From: a bacterium
GTDB taxonomy: Bacteria; Planctomycetota; UBA1135; GCA-002686595
Reading direction: 5' to 3'
DNA length: 56,144 bases
NCBI GenBank assembly: GCA_024228395.1
Contig: JAAETM010000281.1
Coordinates: 1 to 56,144, forward strand
The position numbers were made by a program, and so were the translations under genes. Below the pieces are notes generated by a model, which ran no database searches, had not been told where the DNA came from, and was given only the letters and a program-made list of their open reading frames with translations. This document shows positions 1 to 8,471 of the stretch, one piece after another; the first letter of the stretch is position 1, and the number at the start of each line of letters is the position of its first letter.

Positions 1-627
1 GTTCAAGGTGAAGTCGTCAAAGCTGCCGGAGTCGCCGCCAGCGAAGTCATAGATAGAAATCGTCCACACGCCAGCGGGGCCGGTGATGCTGTTGAGGGGC
101 GTGTTGAAGATGTTTTCATCGGGACTGGGCCAGACCACGGGGAGGGTCGGGCTATTCGAGCTGAGGGTTTGATCCCATTCACCAGGAGCATAGTCGCCGG
201 TCGCGGTCAGTTCGCCGTTCGCGGAAGTTCCGGGCTGGACGAAGGTGAAACTGCCCCCCGCAAGGAAGTCGCCGATATTGCCGCAGCAGGTTTCGCCGAC
301 CTCAATTTCCGGGCGGATCCAGATCACATAGCCAACATCGTTGGGGTCACGCAGAATAGCCATTGTGTCGCCCGACCAAGTATGGGTAAGGCCGTCAAGG
401 ACAACAGAGTCGATGCAGGTCACGGCAACGGGGACAGTGACCGAAGCGGTTCCGGGGGCGGCGGCGATAGTGAGATCATGATCCACGTTGGCAGCGTCCC
501 AACCGGCATTGTCACCGGTTGAGCCCACGGCCGGGATGAGATCACCGCCACCAGAGGAGGCAGAGAATTGAGCGTTGGCAGAAGCGGTCAGCGCAATAGC
601 TGTTGCGAGAAGGAAGATACCTTTCAT
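1..627 (-). CDS. Secreted P-domain-like protein, 3' end cut by window edge
   Basis: An open frame of 209 codons runs from an ATG at 627 to the window edge without a stop, so the protein is incomplete. It starts MKGIFLLATAIALTASANAQ, a clear signal peptide. The remainder is beta-rich. Segments such as VVLDGLTHTWSGDTMAILRD and GVWTISIYDFAGGDSGSFDD near the end of the visible part resemble the proprotein-convertase P (Homo B) jelly-roll domain. A CC pair (GETCCGN) sits in the middle. No protease domain is visible, so this is probably a stand-alone secreted or surface adhesion protein; more domains or a sorting tag may lie beyond the edge. The leader carries a 6-bp hairpin (661-677). The signal peptide is secure; the P-domain call rests on visual similarity. 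Confidence 0.75.
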   Translation of the reverse strand, partial: MKGIFLLATAIALTASANAQFSASSGGGDLIPAVGSTGDNAGWDAANVDHDLTIAAAPGTASVTVPVAVTCIDSVVLDGLTHTWSGDTMAILRDPNDVGYVIWIRPEIEVGETCCGNIGDFLAGGSFTFVQPGTSANGELTATGDYAPGEWDQTLSSNSPTLPVVWPSPDENIFNTPLNSITGPAGVWTISIYDFAGGDSGSFDDFTLN

Positions 628-1013
628 TTGAAGTGCGAATGGGTTGGGTTTGTCGAAGCCCCTCGAGTGTGTCGAGGAAAGGGCGGGAGAGTTGTCTGGT
701 TCAGACCCTTTTATTGTGCCATCAAGCCAGTGAACTCGCCAGCGCGGTTCGGATTGGACACCAATGGACCCCCCCCTGGTTTTGATTGACCCCTCTTCCC
801 GTCAATCAGAGGCCCGTGTATTCTCCTAGCAGCAGATCCGAAATCAAATGATCGCGCCTAAACCGTTCAATGGACTAAGGTTACATAGAGGGCGGCGCAA
901 AAATCGCGAGCTCCAACCGGCTGGGCCCCATTGTGAGTCACCTGCTGTCCCATTTAGGAAGCAGGCCCGTCACGTAACCCTGGAGATCATCCACGCCATC
1001 GGCTCGAAGCAAG
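628..1013. other. Intergenic region between two minus-strand genes
   Basis: No convincing gene is seen in these 386 bases. Short open frames here lack signal peptides, domains or ribosome sites. A hairpin CCTCGA-gtgtg-TCGAGG (661-677) lies in the leader of the P-domain gene. A weak 6-bp inverted repeat GAAGCA...TGCTTC overlaps the stop of the 874-codon gene on the right. A promoter for the left gene should lie here, but I cannot pick a -10/-35 pair with confidence. Confidence 0.5.
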
Positions 1014-3638
1014 CTAGGCATGCTTCCGCCAAAGTCGCAGCAGGGCCCAAAGACCCATGCCCTGTGCCCCATGCTGCAGGTTGTGGGCCCCGATCGCGTA
1101 GGCATGCTTCCACTGGTTGGCCAGGGCGCGCCAGCCATAGAAGGGCCCGTGTATTGGGTCGTAAATGTGCGTGGGCTCGGAGGTGATGCCATTGAGTTCG
1201 ATGACCACCAGGTCGCGGCCTTCGCTCAAGGCCCGTTCGCTCGGGGCCTTCAGGTCGTAGCGCCCCAGGTACATTCCCTGGAGGCCATGTTCGCCTGACA
1301 TCTTCGGGAGGAAGGCGCGGCTCAGATCATCGATCGCATGCAAGAGGGCTGGGCTGTTCAGGTGTTGCCCGTCGAGGAAAACAGCGCCCCGGCTGTGGGT
1401 TCCCACGTCCACCAACCGAACCTCCTCTCCACGCGTTGGAACCTCGGTCCAACGGTTTCCCAAGTCTTGTTCATGGGCGTCCGCCATGGCGATTGCCCGA
1501 CTGTCCAAGTAAACCAGGTCTCCAATTGCATGCACCCCGTCCCCGGTCACAGAGGGCAAATGTTTGGTCGTGATCGATAGGATTTCGCCCTGGCCAGTGG
1601 AAGGATCGCGCTTGAATAGCACCCCAAATTCCGGGCCGGTCATGAATTCCTGTACGATCCATGGCGCGCCCGGGCTTTGCAAGGCGGCTTGCAACTCGTC
1701 CTTGGTGCGCACGATAAAAACGCCCTTGCCGCGTTCTCCGATGTCGGGTTTGATGGCGATGGGCCAGGGGGAAGCCAGTCCCGCTTGCCAAATGAGTACC
1801 TGTTCCATGGCCACTTGCGGGGCGAGCGAAGCTTGCAATCTCAAGTATTTTGGGATGCGCGGATCGTCACCAAAGCCATCCAGGATGTCCCCCTTCGACT
1901 CTCCAGCAAACCCGGAACCGAGGATGCCAGGATTCGTGGCGCTGAACGGGGCCAAGCATCGATGGCGCAGTGAAAGCCAGAGCATGTAGGGCACGATGGG
2001 TCCGTAGATCGCAACCGGATGCCAAAACTCAAAGCTCCGAAGGCGCAGGAAGGAACCCACCAAACGGCGACGGCCGCGCCAGGTGCAGGCGGGCAGAAGC
2101 AGTTTGCGAATCACAATCCACAGCCCAATGAATACCGGGACCACCTTCCAAGGGGAGGCCCAGATGTCGCCGTTCTCCGGCATGAGATGCCGCCCGAAAT
2201 AGGCGGAGAGGCCCACCAGGATCGGGGTCCAGATCGCGCACGCCAGGGCGAAGTAAGCGGTGAAGGAAAGGATCCGCGTGTGCAATGCGCCCGCCAGTAG
2301 GTACATGGGCAGGCGCAGCCCGGGCGTGAAGCGCGATAGGAAAATGACCCGTGCCCCGCGTGTTTGCATCCAGTGGGAGGCCTTGTCCAGGGACTCGGGT
2401 TTGACAAACCAGGAGAGCGGGCGGCGCCGCAGGGCGGGTCGACCCGCGAAACGCCCGAGTAGATACAGCATCAGGTCGCCCACCAGGATTCCAAGGAAGC
2501 AAGCCAGGGATGCGTGGGGGAATGAAAGCCGGCCAAGGGACACCAACCAACCCGCCAGCAGGCAGGTTAGGTCTTCGCTGATCAAGGTGGCGAGTGCCAG
2601 CAAGAACATCAGCGTGAAGAGCGCCATGCCTTCCACTTCGGGGATCGAGGTGGGGTCGAATGGAATCTGCGACGCGGCCAAGCGTTTTTGAGTGGCATGG
2701 GCGCGGTCCATGGCGCTGCCGTTTTCTGCGGCGCTGACGAATTCCTGAATGAAGGCCGCGCAGCGTTCCGGTTCCTGCCAAGGAATGAAATGCCCGCGCG
2801 CTGGGAATTCGTGCAGCACGGCTTGGGGCACGATGCGCCCATGCTCGCGGGCCGCATCCACCGGGACTTGCAGATCCAGAGTTCCGTGCAGGATCAGAAA
2901 AGGCACAGGAACTTTCTCCAGGAGCGGCCTCAGTTCCGATTGCCGATCATCGAAGAAGTTGCGTGCGTGCGCCACGTTGATCGGGAAGGAATGCAGCTTG
3001 CCAAAGTGGGGTACGACGTAATCCACGCAGCTCACGAAACTCAATAGCACCCCGTGCAGTGCCTTGTTGAGCGTGGGGTCGCCCAGCAGCTCGAGTTCTT
3101 GCACACCCAGGGAGGATATGAAGGTGATCGAGGCTACAGACTCGGGTGCGATGTCTTGCAGGTGCAAAGCAACCGCGCCTCCCATCGAATGGCCGACCAC
3201 ATGCAGGGGCGCGGCATCGGTACTTCGCAACCAATCCGCCAGGTACAGGGCATGGGCTCTCGGGCTGTAATCGGGAAGCTTCTTCGAGCTCACACCGAAG
3301 CCGGGCAGGTCCACGGCCAGCAGGCGATGGGCCTCTTCCAGATGTGGCAGCATGGCGTCGAAGTTGCCGTGGTGTCCGGGGCTCCCGTGCAGCAACAACA
3401 GCGTGGGCCCGGAGGCCAACCCGGATTCCCACACGTCCAACGCGACCTTCGACTTTCCCACGCTTCCCGAGCCCTCCGAATTCGTGACCGCAGCCAGTTC
3501 GAAACGTGTTGCGCCCTCCGGGATCGGTTCAGGCCCTTGGCGCATTCGCCAAACACCCGAAGCCACAAGCAGCACCAACCACAGGGCCAATGCACTGCGC
3601 CAGGGGAAAAGGCGCCAGGGGGAGCGGGGGGTGGTCAA
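1014..3638 (-). CDS. Three-domain fusion: alpha/beta hydrolase, DedA membrane protein, ATP-grasp ligase
   Basis: The 874-residue protein has an N-terminal membrane segment (about 14-30) and then three domains. Residues 65-305 are an alpha/beta hydrolase: HG oxyanion motif at 84, nucleophile elbow GHSMGG with Ser151, Asp255 in HGTLDL and His283 in RGHF. Residues 335-510 are a DedA/SNARE-associated polytopic domain with the acidic SEDL at 354-357 and the family motif SRFTPGLR at 435-442. Residues 535-865 are ATP-grasp-like: IAIKPDIGERGKGV, IVQEFMTGPEFG, DVGTHSRG and a late VIELNG. The start is TTG at 3638. It lies 21 bases after the acyltransferase and so is the last gene of an OlsB-OlsA-like operon. 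Each domain is recognisable. The joint role, perhaps tailoring and flipping an aminoacyl lipid, is inferred. Confidence 0.85.
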   Translation of the reverse strand: MTTPRSPWRLFPWRSALALWLVLLVASGVWRMRQGPEPIPEGATRFELAAVTNSEGSGSVGKSKVALDVWESGLASGPTLLLLHGSPGHHGNFDAMLPHLEEAHRLLAVDLPGFGVSSKKLPDYSPRAHALYLADWLRSTDAAPLHVVGHSMGGAVALHLQDIAPESVASITFISSLGVQELELLGDPTLNKALHGVLLSFVSCVDYVVPHFGKLHSFPINVAHARNFFDDRQSELRPLLEKVPVPFLILHGTLDLQVPVDAAREHGRIVPQAVLHEFPARGHFIPWQEPERCAAFIQEFVSAAENGSAMDRAHATQKRLAASQIPFDPTSIPEVEGMALFTLMFLLALATLISEDLTCLLAGWLVSLGRLSFPHASLACFLGILVGDLMLYLLGRFAGRPALRRRPLSWFVKPESLDKASHWMQTRGARVIFLSRFTPGLRLPMYLLAGALHTRILSFTAYFALACAIWTPILVGLSAYFGRHLMPENGDIWASPWKVVPVFIGLWIVIRKLLLPACTWRGRRRLVGSFLRLRSFEFWHPVAIYGPIVPYMLWLSLRHRCLAPFSATNPGILGSGFAGESKGDILDGFGDDPRIPKYLRLQASLAPQVAMEQVLIWQAGLASPWPIAIKPDIGERGKGVFIVRTKDELQAALQSPGAPWIVQEFMTGPEFGVLFKRDPSTGQGEILSITTKHLPSVTGDGVHAIGDLVYLDSRAIAMADAHEQDLGNRWTEVPTRGEEVRLVDVGTHSRGAVFLDGQHLNSPALLHAIDDLSRAFLPKMSGEHGLQGMYLGRYDLKAPSERALSEGRDLVVIELNGITSEPTHIYDPIHGPFYGWRALANQWKHAYAIGAHNLQHGAQGMGLWALLRLWRKHA

Positions 3639-3659
3639 GGTGGGTGGGAGTCAAACCCC

Positions 3660-4463
3660 CTAGGATGTTTCGGTCGGTTCTATGCTGGGGAGAACAAAGG
3701 AATCCGGCGCGCTCGGTTGGAACATTTCGAGCACCCCCGCGCGCGTGGTTTGTGCCAAGGCCTTGCGATCATGCCCGTGGAATGTGTCCGTGTGGAAACG
3801 GATGTTGGCGTCGATGCTGCGCAGGGTGAGCAGCTTCAAAAAGTGCGTGCCGAATGACATGTCGCCCCACCAGCAAACGCTGATATGCGCGGGTTCGCAG
3901 CGGGGCGGCGTGGAGTAATGCAGGCTGGCCACGTGGGTTCGCATATCGAGGGCCAGGGGCGCTTGCAGCAACGAGGGATGAAACGCGTCCACGCCGATAC
4001 CCGCGGTGGACGTGCCTTCTGGAAACAGAATGACACCTTCGCCGCTGCGCATGGCCTCCTGCAATTCCGGGATCGACCGGGAGACATCCCTGCGGTTTTT
4101 GCGGTCGATAAAGAGCGTTCCCGCCAGTTTAGCCAGGCTGCCCATGATCGGCCAGGATCCGATCTCTGACTTGGACAGGAAGTGCCCGCGCACCGTGGCG
4201 TGCAAAATCAAAATGTCCATGTAGGACAGGTGATTGGAGACCAGAAAAAAGGGCGGCTCCGGAATCGGGCCGTCGCGGCGTACGCGAACACCCATGATGG
4301 CGCAGCTCCAGCGTGCCCAGCGGATGATCGCGAAGCGCGAGACCTTGGATCCGAATCGTATTCCCAGGATCGTCATGCCACGACCCAGCCAGAGGGGCAG
4401 AAGCAAAATGCCCACGACCAGCATGAGCAGGGGAATTCGGATGAGGGCGCGGAGCAGGGCCAT
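3660..4463 (-). CDS. 1-acyl-glycerol-3-phosphate / lyso-aminolipid acyltransferase (PlsC/OlsA family)
   Basis: A 267-residue membrane-associated acyltransferase. An N-terminal hydrophobic helix (about 8-28) precedes the catalytic motif NHLSYMD (HX4D, His78-Asp83) and the substrate-binding FPEGT motif at 147-151, both diagnostic of the PlsC family. It would transfer an acyl chain from acyl-ACP to a hydroxyl of a lyso-lipid at the inner membrane face. Only 8 bases separate it from the upstream OlsB-like gene. That pairing argues for OlsA (O-acylation of lyso-ornithine lipid or another N-acyl amino acid) rather than general phospholipid synthesis. The amino-acid head group cannot be read from the sequence. 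Confidence 0.87.
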   Translation of the reverse strand: MALLRALIRIPLLMLVVGILLLPLWLGRGMTILGIRFGSKVSRFAIIRWARWSCAIMGVRVRRDGPIPEPPFFLVSNHLSYMDILILHATVRGHFLSKSEIGSWPIMGSLAKLAGTLFIDRKNRRDVSRSIPELQEAMRSGEGVILFPEGTSTAGIGVDAFHPSLLQAPLALDMRTHVASLHYSTPPRCEPAHISVCWWGDMSFGTHFLKLLTLRSIDANIRFHTDTFHGHDRKALAQTTRAGVLEMFQPSAPDSFVLPSIEPTETS

Positions 4464-4471
4464 GGTCGGGT

Positions 4472-5368
4472 CTACAGCGCCAGATCGAAGCGCTTTCTGT
4501 GTCCCGAGTCTACCTGCACGAAGGTCAGAAAGTCGATAGTGCCGAACTCCCGATCGATGGCGGGAGGCGAGAGAATCTTGGCACCTTGGCGAAGGTAGGA
4601 TCGGAATAGGCGCGGTATGGCGACCTTAGCACCGGGGGAAGTGCCGGGCAGGGGGCTGTCGCATTGCCAGCCCTCCAGCGGAACGGTGGACAGGCTCGAG
4701 TGAACGTGCCCAGCCTGCTCCAGTTGGGCGTACAACCGTCTACCTTCGTCCATGTCCTGGCCGGTGAGCGAGCTGCAACCGAAGAAGCCGGTCTTGCCAT
4801 GGAAAGCGAGGTATGCCATGAGACCCTGCCAGAGAAGCATGAGCACGCTGCGCCCGCGGTGCTCCCTGGCTACGCAAGCGCGGCCCAGCTCCACATTGTT
4901 TTTGGCGAACCTTGTGCCCAGGCGGCCGAGATCAAACTCCTGACCGGTGTAGAAGCCCAAACCCTCGCACGCGTTGGTCCAGGTTTGCATGCGGTAGGTG
5001 CCCACGATGCGATCGGTCTGGCGATCCCAGACGAGCAGGTGCTGGCAAGCTTCGTCAAAGGGGTCCTCATCCAGGCCCGTGCGAATGGCGTCGGCCAGGC
5101 CTTCGCCGAGCTCCATGCAAAACACCTCATAGCGCAGGCGCAGAATAGCCCCCCGCTGTTCCCGCGTGCGTGCAAAGAACATCTCATATCGCCCTCGCTT
5201 GATATGCAAGGGCGGGATCTGCTCGAGACGCGCTAGTGGCGTGCCTGCAGCGGTGTCCCTGGGAATGGGGCCGGTGATCTTGGAACTAGGTTTTTGCACT
5301 GGGAGCTTTCCGAACGGACCAGCGAAATCTTTTGTCGTTCGAATCAATATTTTGAGTGAGGAAACCAA
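4472..5368 (-). CDS. olsB: OlsB-type GNAT N-acyltransferase (aminolipid synthesis, first step)
   Basis: Conserved features of the OlsB/Acetyltransf_5 family are easy to follow: LRLRYEVFCMELGEG, DEDPFDEACQHLLVWD, IVGTYRMQ, FYTGQEFDLGRL, VELGRACVAREHRG, LLWQGLMAYL and GCSS. The enzyme would transfer a 3-hydroxyacyl chain from acyl-ACP to the alpha-amino group of an amino acid (ornithine in known cases). The ORF opens with TTG at 5368. A GTG at 5299, preceded by GGAAAG, is an alternative start and would remove 23 weakly conserved residues. It is the first gene of the operon with the OlsA-like acyltransferase and the hydrolase-DedA-ATP-grasp fusion. Some members of this fold serve exosortase systems or make glycine lipids, so the substrate is open. 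Confidence 0.82.
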   Translation of the reverse strand: MVSSLKILIRTTKDFAGPFGKLPVQKPSSKITGPIPRDTAAGTPLARLEQIPPLHIKRGRYEMFFARTREQRGAILRLRYEVFCMELGEGLADAIRTGLDEDPFDEACQHLLVWDRQTDRIVGTYRMQTWTNACEGLGFYTGQEFDLGRLGTRFAKNNVELGRACVAREHRGRSVLMLLWQGLMAYLAFHGKTGFFGCSSLTGQDMDEGRRLYAQLEQAGHVHSSLSTVPLEGWQCDSPLPGTSPGAKVAIPRLFRSYLRQGAKILSPPAIDREFGTIDFLTFVQVDSGHRKRFDLAL

Positions 5369-5486
5369 CTAGACAAGGGAAGAGCTTCTCAATTGCTCCA
5401 CTATTTGCCAAGTGGGAGGTGTTTTGGGCTTGTAGGACCATTCGGAGCGGGGTCAAGGACCTGCTTGCTGCCCGGGGAAGGTACGT

Positions 5487-6695
5487 TCACCAATCCAGGG
5501 CGTGACCGAGTTGGCCAGCCAATCCAATCCACTGGATCAGGATTCGCTCGCTCGATTCCTCTCCCTCCGCGTCCCGGTGACTGATTTGGAAACGAAGGGT
5601 CGATCCCTGGCCCAGGGGGCGTGAGAAATAGAAGCTGAGTTCGGTCTCCAGGGGTGAGCCCGGAAGCGTTTGTTCAAAGCTCGAGTAAACCGCGCCGAGG
5701 GCGCGCCCGGAACGGGTTTGTCGTTCAAGCCATAGGTACTGTCCGAAAGCTTGGTCGTCGACGACCTCGAGGGTCGCGGGGCCCGCGCCCAGGGCGCGTG
5801 CACCGATCGAACCATCGGCGAGCAGGCCTTCCCAGCCCGTCGACCAGGATGCGTGCGAACTCTCGGTGTCTAAGCCAAAGGTCAGGTCGATGCCGTACAC
5901 CCATTGTTCCAGATGTCCGGCGCTCAAGCGCGTTCCATCATCGGCGGTCAGATACACCGAAAAGTCTGGCACGGAATGGGCGGAGATTCCCCATTGGAAA
6001 AGACCGTTGGACCCCACGTCGACCAGCCCGGTGATACGCGCGTTGAGTGCGAGTTCGTCGATGCGCGGACCATCGGTTACCTCCAATTCTGGAAGGGCCA
6101 GGGGGCGTCCTTCGACGGGCGAAGAAAGACGTTTGGTGTTTGTGAACAGGCCTAAGGAAGCGCGCAGGGTCGAGCTCTTGCCGGTCGCAAACACATCGCC
6201 ATACGAGACCCCCATACCCAAAACTTGGTCGCCCAAATAGGCGCGCAAAACACCCGGCCGTTCAGGGTAGGGCAATTCGTAGGGCCGCGCCTGCATTTGC
6301 TTGCCGAAGTCGATGGGCAGGTAACCAAGCCGCAGATACGACGATCCCGAGAGACCTTCATATACCAGAGCCGCTTGGCGCAGGGTTAGGTCATGTTCTG
6401 TTCCCTCCACAAGGACAAAGCCCCAAAGGTCCCGGTTGAAGCGCGCGCGCGCCCCCACGTCCGCCGCTTCCAGCCCAGCGTCGATCTCACCACCCCGGCC
6501 AAAGCCGCCCAGGTGAATGCGGGACCGCAAGTCCACGGCCAAACCAAGTTCCAGTTCCAAACCGTGCGCGTAGGATTCAGTGATCGGGCTATCGGGCATA
6601 CCTGGTGAGGTCACATAGCGTTCTTGAAAAGCTATGGCTCCAGGCACGAGAACCAGGCCAAGGGCGATTAGGGAAGCCAAGCGGAGGGGAATCAT
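5487..6695 (-). CDS. Outer-membrane beta-barrel protein (porin-like)
   Basis: From the chosen ATG the protein starts MIPLRLASLIALGLVLVPGA, a good Sec signal peptide. An in-frame ATG at 6719 and a TTG at 6728 would only add a hydrophilic stub. The mature part is about 380 residues of alternating amphipathic strands with many aromatic girdle residues, and it ends in Trp (GHALDW), as outer-membrane barrels usually do. YLRLGYLPIDFGKQ resembles the OprO/OprP-type or general porin pattern, in which a strand pair is followed by a reference to the inner barrel. The substrate is unknown. It lies upstream of olsB on the same strand with a gap of about 118 bases, so it may or may not be cotranscribed. 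Confidence 0.7.
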   Translation of the reverse strand: MIPLRLASLIALGLVLVPGAIAFQERYVTSPGMPDSPITESYAHGLELELGLAVDLRSRIHLGGFGRGGEIDAGLEAADVGARARFNRDLWGFVLVEGTEHDLTLRQAALVYEGLSGSSYLRLGYLPIDFGKQMQARPYELPYPERPGVLRAYLGDQVLGMGVSYGDVFATGKSSTLRASLGLFTNTKRLSSPVEGRPLALPELEVTDGPRIDELALNARITGLVDVGSNGLFQWGISAHSVPDFSVYLTADDGTRLSAGHLEQWVYGIDLTFGLDTESSHASWSTGWEGLLADGSIGARALGAGPATLEVVDDQAFGQYLWLERQTRSGRALGAVYSSFEQTLPGSPLETELSFYFSRPLGQGSTLRFQISHRDAEGEESSERILIQWIGLAGQLGHALDW

Positions 6696-6759
6696 CGGAC
6701 AGGGATGGTGACTGTGCATGGAAAGCAAGAACGGACAATTGTCACACTGGACCTCGGGT

Positions 6760-8115
6760 TTAGGGCCTCAGTATGTCGCCGTAGCGTGATTTCAAGAACT
6801 CTTGGAACTCGGCGGCCTTGGCCCATTTGGCGGCTTCCTTGCTGTCCAATCGGGCCTTCTCAAGGAAATCTGCGGTGGAGCGGAACTTTCCCCCCGCGGC
6901 CGAGGCGCGGGCGGCCAGAATGCGCAGGGCCTTGATGGCCGGGCGGTATTCACCTCCGGTGCGCATGGCCTCGTATTCCTTGATGCCTTTTTCGGCGTCG
7001 CGCAGCGCGGAGCGATAATCGCCGATGGTGTGGAAGGCTTGCCCACGCCCCAAAAGAGCGCTAGCGTATTCTTTGCCTCTGGCCTTGCGTCGGGTTTTGA
7101 CCCGCGTGTTGTGATTGGCGAGGTACTCCCGCTTTCCCTTGGAGTCTCCTCCCTTGGCCAACACGGCCAGGATGGTTTGGGCGTCACTGTCATAGGACTT
7201 TTCCCAGTTCCAAAGCTGCTTGCGAAGGTCGCCGGATAGTTTGAATCCAGGAACGTTCAATAGGGTGTTTAGAATCAGCCTGCGACCGCTGGCAGGGTTG
7301 GCGCCAGATTGTCCACCGCGTGCTTGGGCCCGCACCCCATTCGCCAGATCCAAGAGAGGTCGCCGATAGGTGTCGTCCTTGGCGAGCAAGCTGGGCACAC
7401 TAGCAAAGTAACGCAGGGTATTGTTCAGGACCAAATACTTGCCCGCGGCAGGCCGCCCCGTGCGCTTGAGGGTTTGCAATACGGTCTTGGCGACGGCCGG
7501 GTTGCGTGCAGCTGTCAAAGCCTGGAGCGCCGCCACTTCGCCGGCTCCATCCTGTCGTTCCGTGCAATCGAGCAACCAAAGCGCAGCTTCTTGGCTGTCG
7601 AGATTGCTCAGGGTGGCCAAGGCGGGAATCGACAGGGGACTGTCCGATCCCTTGGCGATGGTCGGCAGGAGCGCTTCGGCCACGATGCTGTGATGGGTGG
7701 ATGTGCGCAGGGCTTTTAGCGCGGCTTGCGCGTGGGCTGGTGAGCCGTCATTCACTGTCTTGAGAAGGGCGAGGGTGGTGCCCAAGTCCTCGAAGCTTTG
7801 CAGTACGAACAAAACCTGGTCGGAGCGCTCCTGGTACGGGGCCGGAAGGGTGTCTCCGGGGTGCAGGGCAGGTACGAGCATGGGGCCTGCAGCAGGCCCA
7901 AGTTTTGCCAGGTTGTAGGCGATGCTCTTGAGCGTGTTTTCTCGAAGGCCCGGGGTCGAGAGTCGCTCGATAGCCGCGCTGACCTCCTGGCGAATGGGTC
8001 CTTGGGCCTCGGTCTGGGCCTCACGAGCCCGGCGCAGGAGTTCCTCTAGGGAAATGTCCTGGGACGGCATGGGGGCAAGCCCGGCCATGAGTAGCAATGC
8101 AGAAACGGCGATCAT
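6760..8115 (-). CDS. Secreted HEAT-repeat / TPR-like helical protein
   Basis: 451 residues beginning with a short signal peptide (MIAVSALLLMAGLAPMPSQD). The first two thirds are repeated pairs of helices with HEAT-like spacing, for example HAQAALKALR, PLSIPALATLSNLDSQEAAL and GEVAALQALTAARNPAVAKT. Residues about 345-430 look like TPR units (ASALLGRGQAFHTIGDYRSALRDAEKGI). No catalytic motif is visible, so it is probably a periplasmic or secreted scaffold. Proteins of this style are abundant in planctomycetes. It is read away from mnmG, with a spacer holding a possible small gene. Confidence 0.72.
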   Translation of the reverse strand: MIAVSALLLMAGLAPMPSQDISLEELLRRAREAQTEAQGPIRQEVSAAIERLSTPGLRENTLKSIAYNLAKLGPAAGPMLVPALHPGDTLPAPYQERSDQVLFVLQSFEDLGTTLALLKTVNDGSPAHAQAALKALRTSTHHSIVAEALLPTIAKGSDSPLSIPALATLSNLDSQEAALWLLDCTERQDGAGEVAALQALTAARNPAVAKTVLQTLKRTGRPAAGKYLVLNNTLRYFASVPSLLAKDDTYRRPLLDLANGVRAQARGGQSGANPASGRRLILNTLLNVPGFKLSGDLRKQLWNWEKSYDSDAQTILAVLAKGGDSKGKREYLANHNTRVKTRRKARGKEYASALLGRGQAFHTIGDYRSALRDAEKGIKEYEAMRTGGEYRPAIKALRILAARASAAGGKFRSTADFLEKARLDSKEAAKWAKAAEFQEFLKSRYGDILRP

Positions 8116-8171
8116 GACCCTAGGATAGGGCCCAGGGGTGGGCCTGACCAGAGGGGGGACTCGTTGCGGCG

Positions 8172-8387
8172 TCAGGCCGTGCCCGCATCCCGGCGGTGGG
8201 GCGTTCCCAGGCAGGGAGGGCCGCCTCCAGCGGTCATGGGAACCATCACCAGGTCATCTTGCTCCCTCTGAATGAGCCCCGGAGGCCTCATGGGCAATAG
8301 GGGGGTGGGTTCCAGGGGAGCATTTTCTTTGGCAACGGCATACACCTCCATGAGGTGTTTACGGTTTCGAAAGACCCAAGAATGCAT
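8172..8387 (-). CDS. Possible small conserved protein
   Basis: A 71-codon frame from an ATG at 8387 begins [20 protein letters not shown], then a Pro-rich linker and a basic end. AGGG lies 8-11 bases before the ATG. The first 20 residues have a compact, basic/aromatic helix-like look that I find more gene-like than the usual GC-rich shadow frames, and nothing else occupies the divergent 8116-8471 spacer. I do not recognise a family with confidence. It may be a small cytoplasmic protein cotranscribed with the HEAT/TPR gene downstream, or a chance frame. Confidence 0.38.
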   Translation of the reverse strand: MHSWVFRNRKHLMEVYAVAKENAPLEPTPLLPMRPPGLIQREQDDLVMVPMTAGGGPPCLGTPHRRDAGTA

Positions 8388-8471
8388 GACAAAAACCCTA
8401 TCGGCGCTGGGCCCCCGCAATCTAAAGTCTGCGGCCCCGGCCATGCTTCAACCCACCGGGGGACCTCTTCT

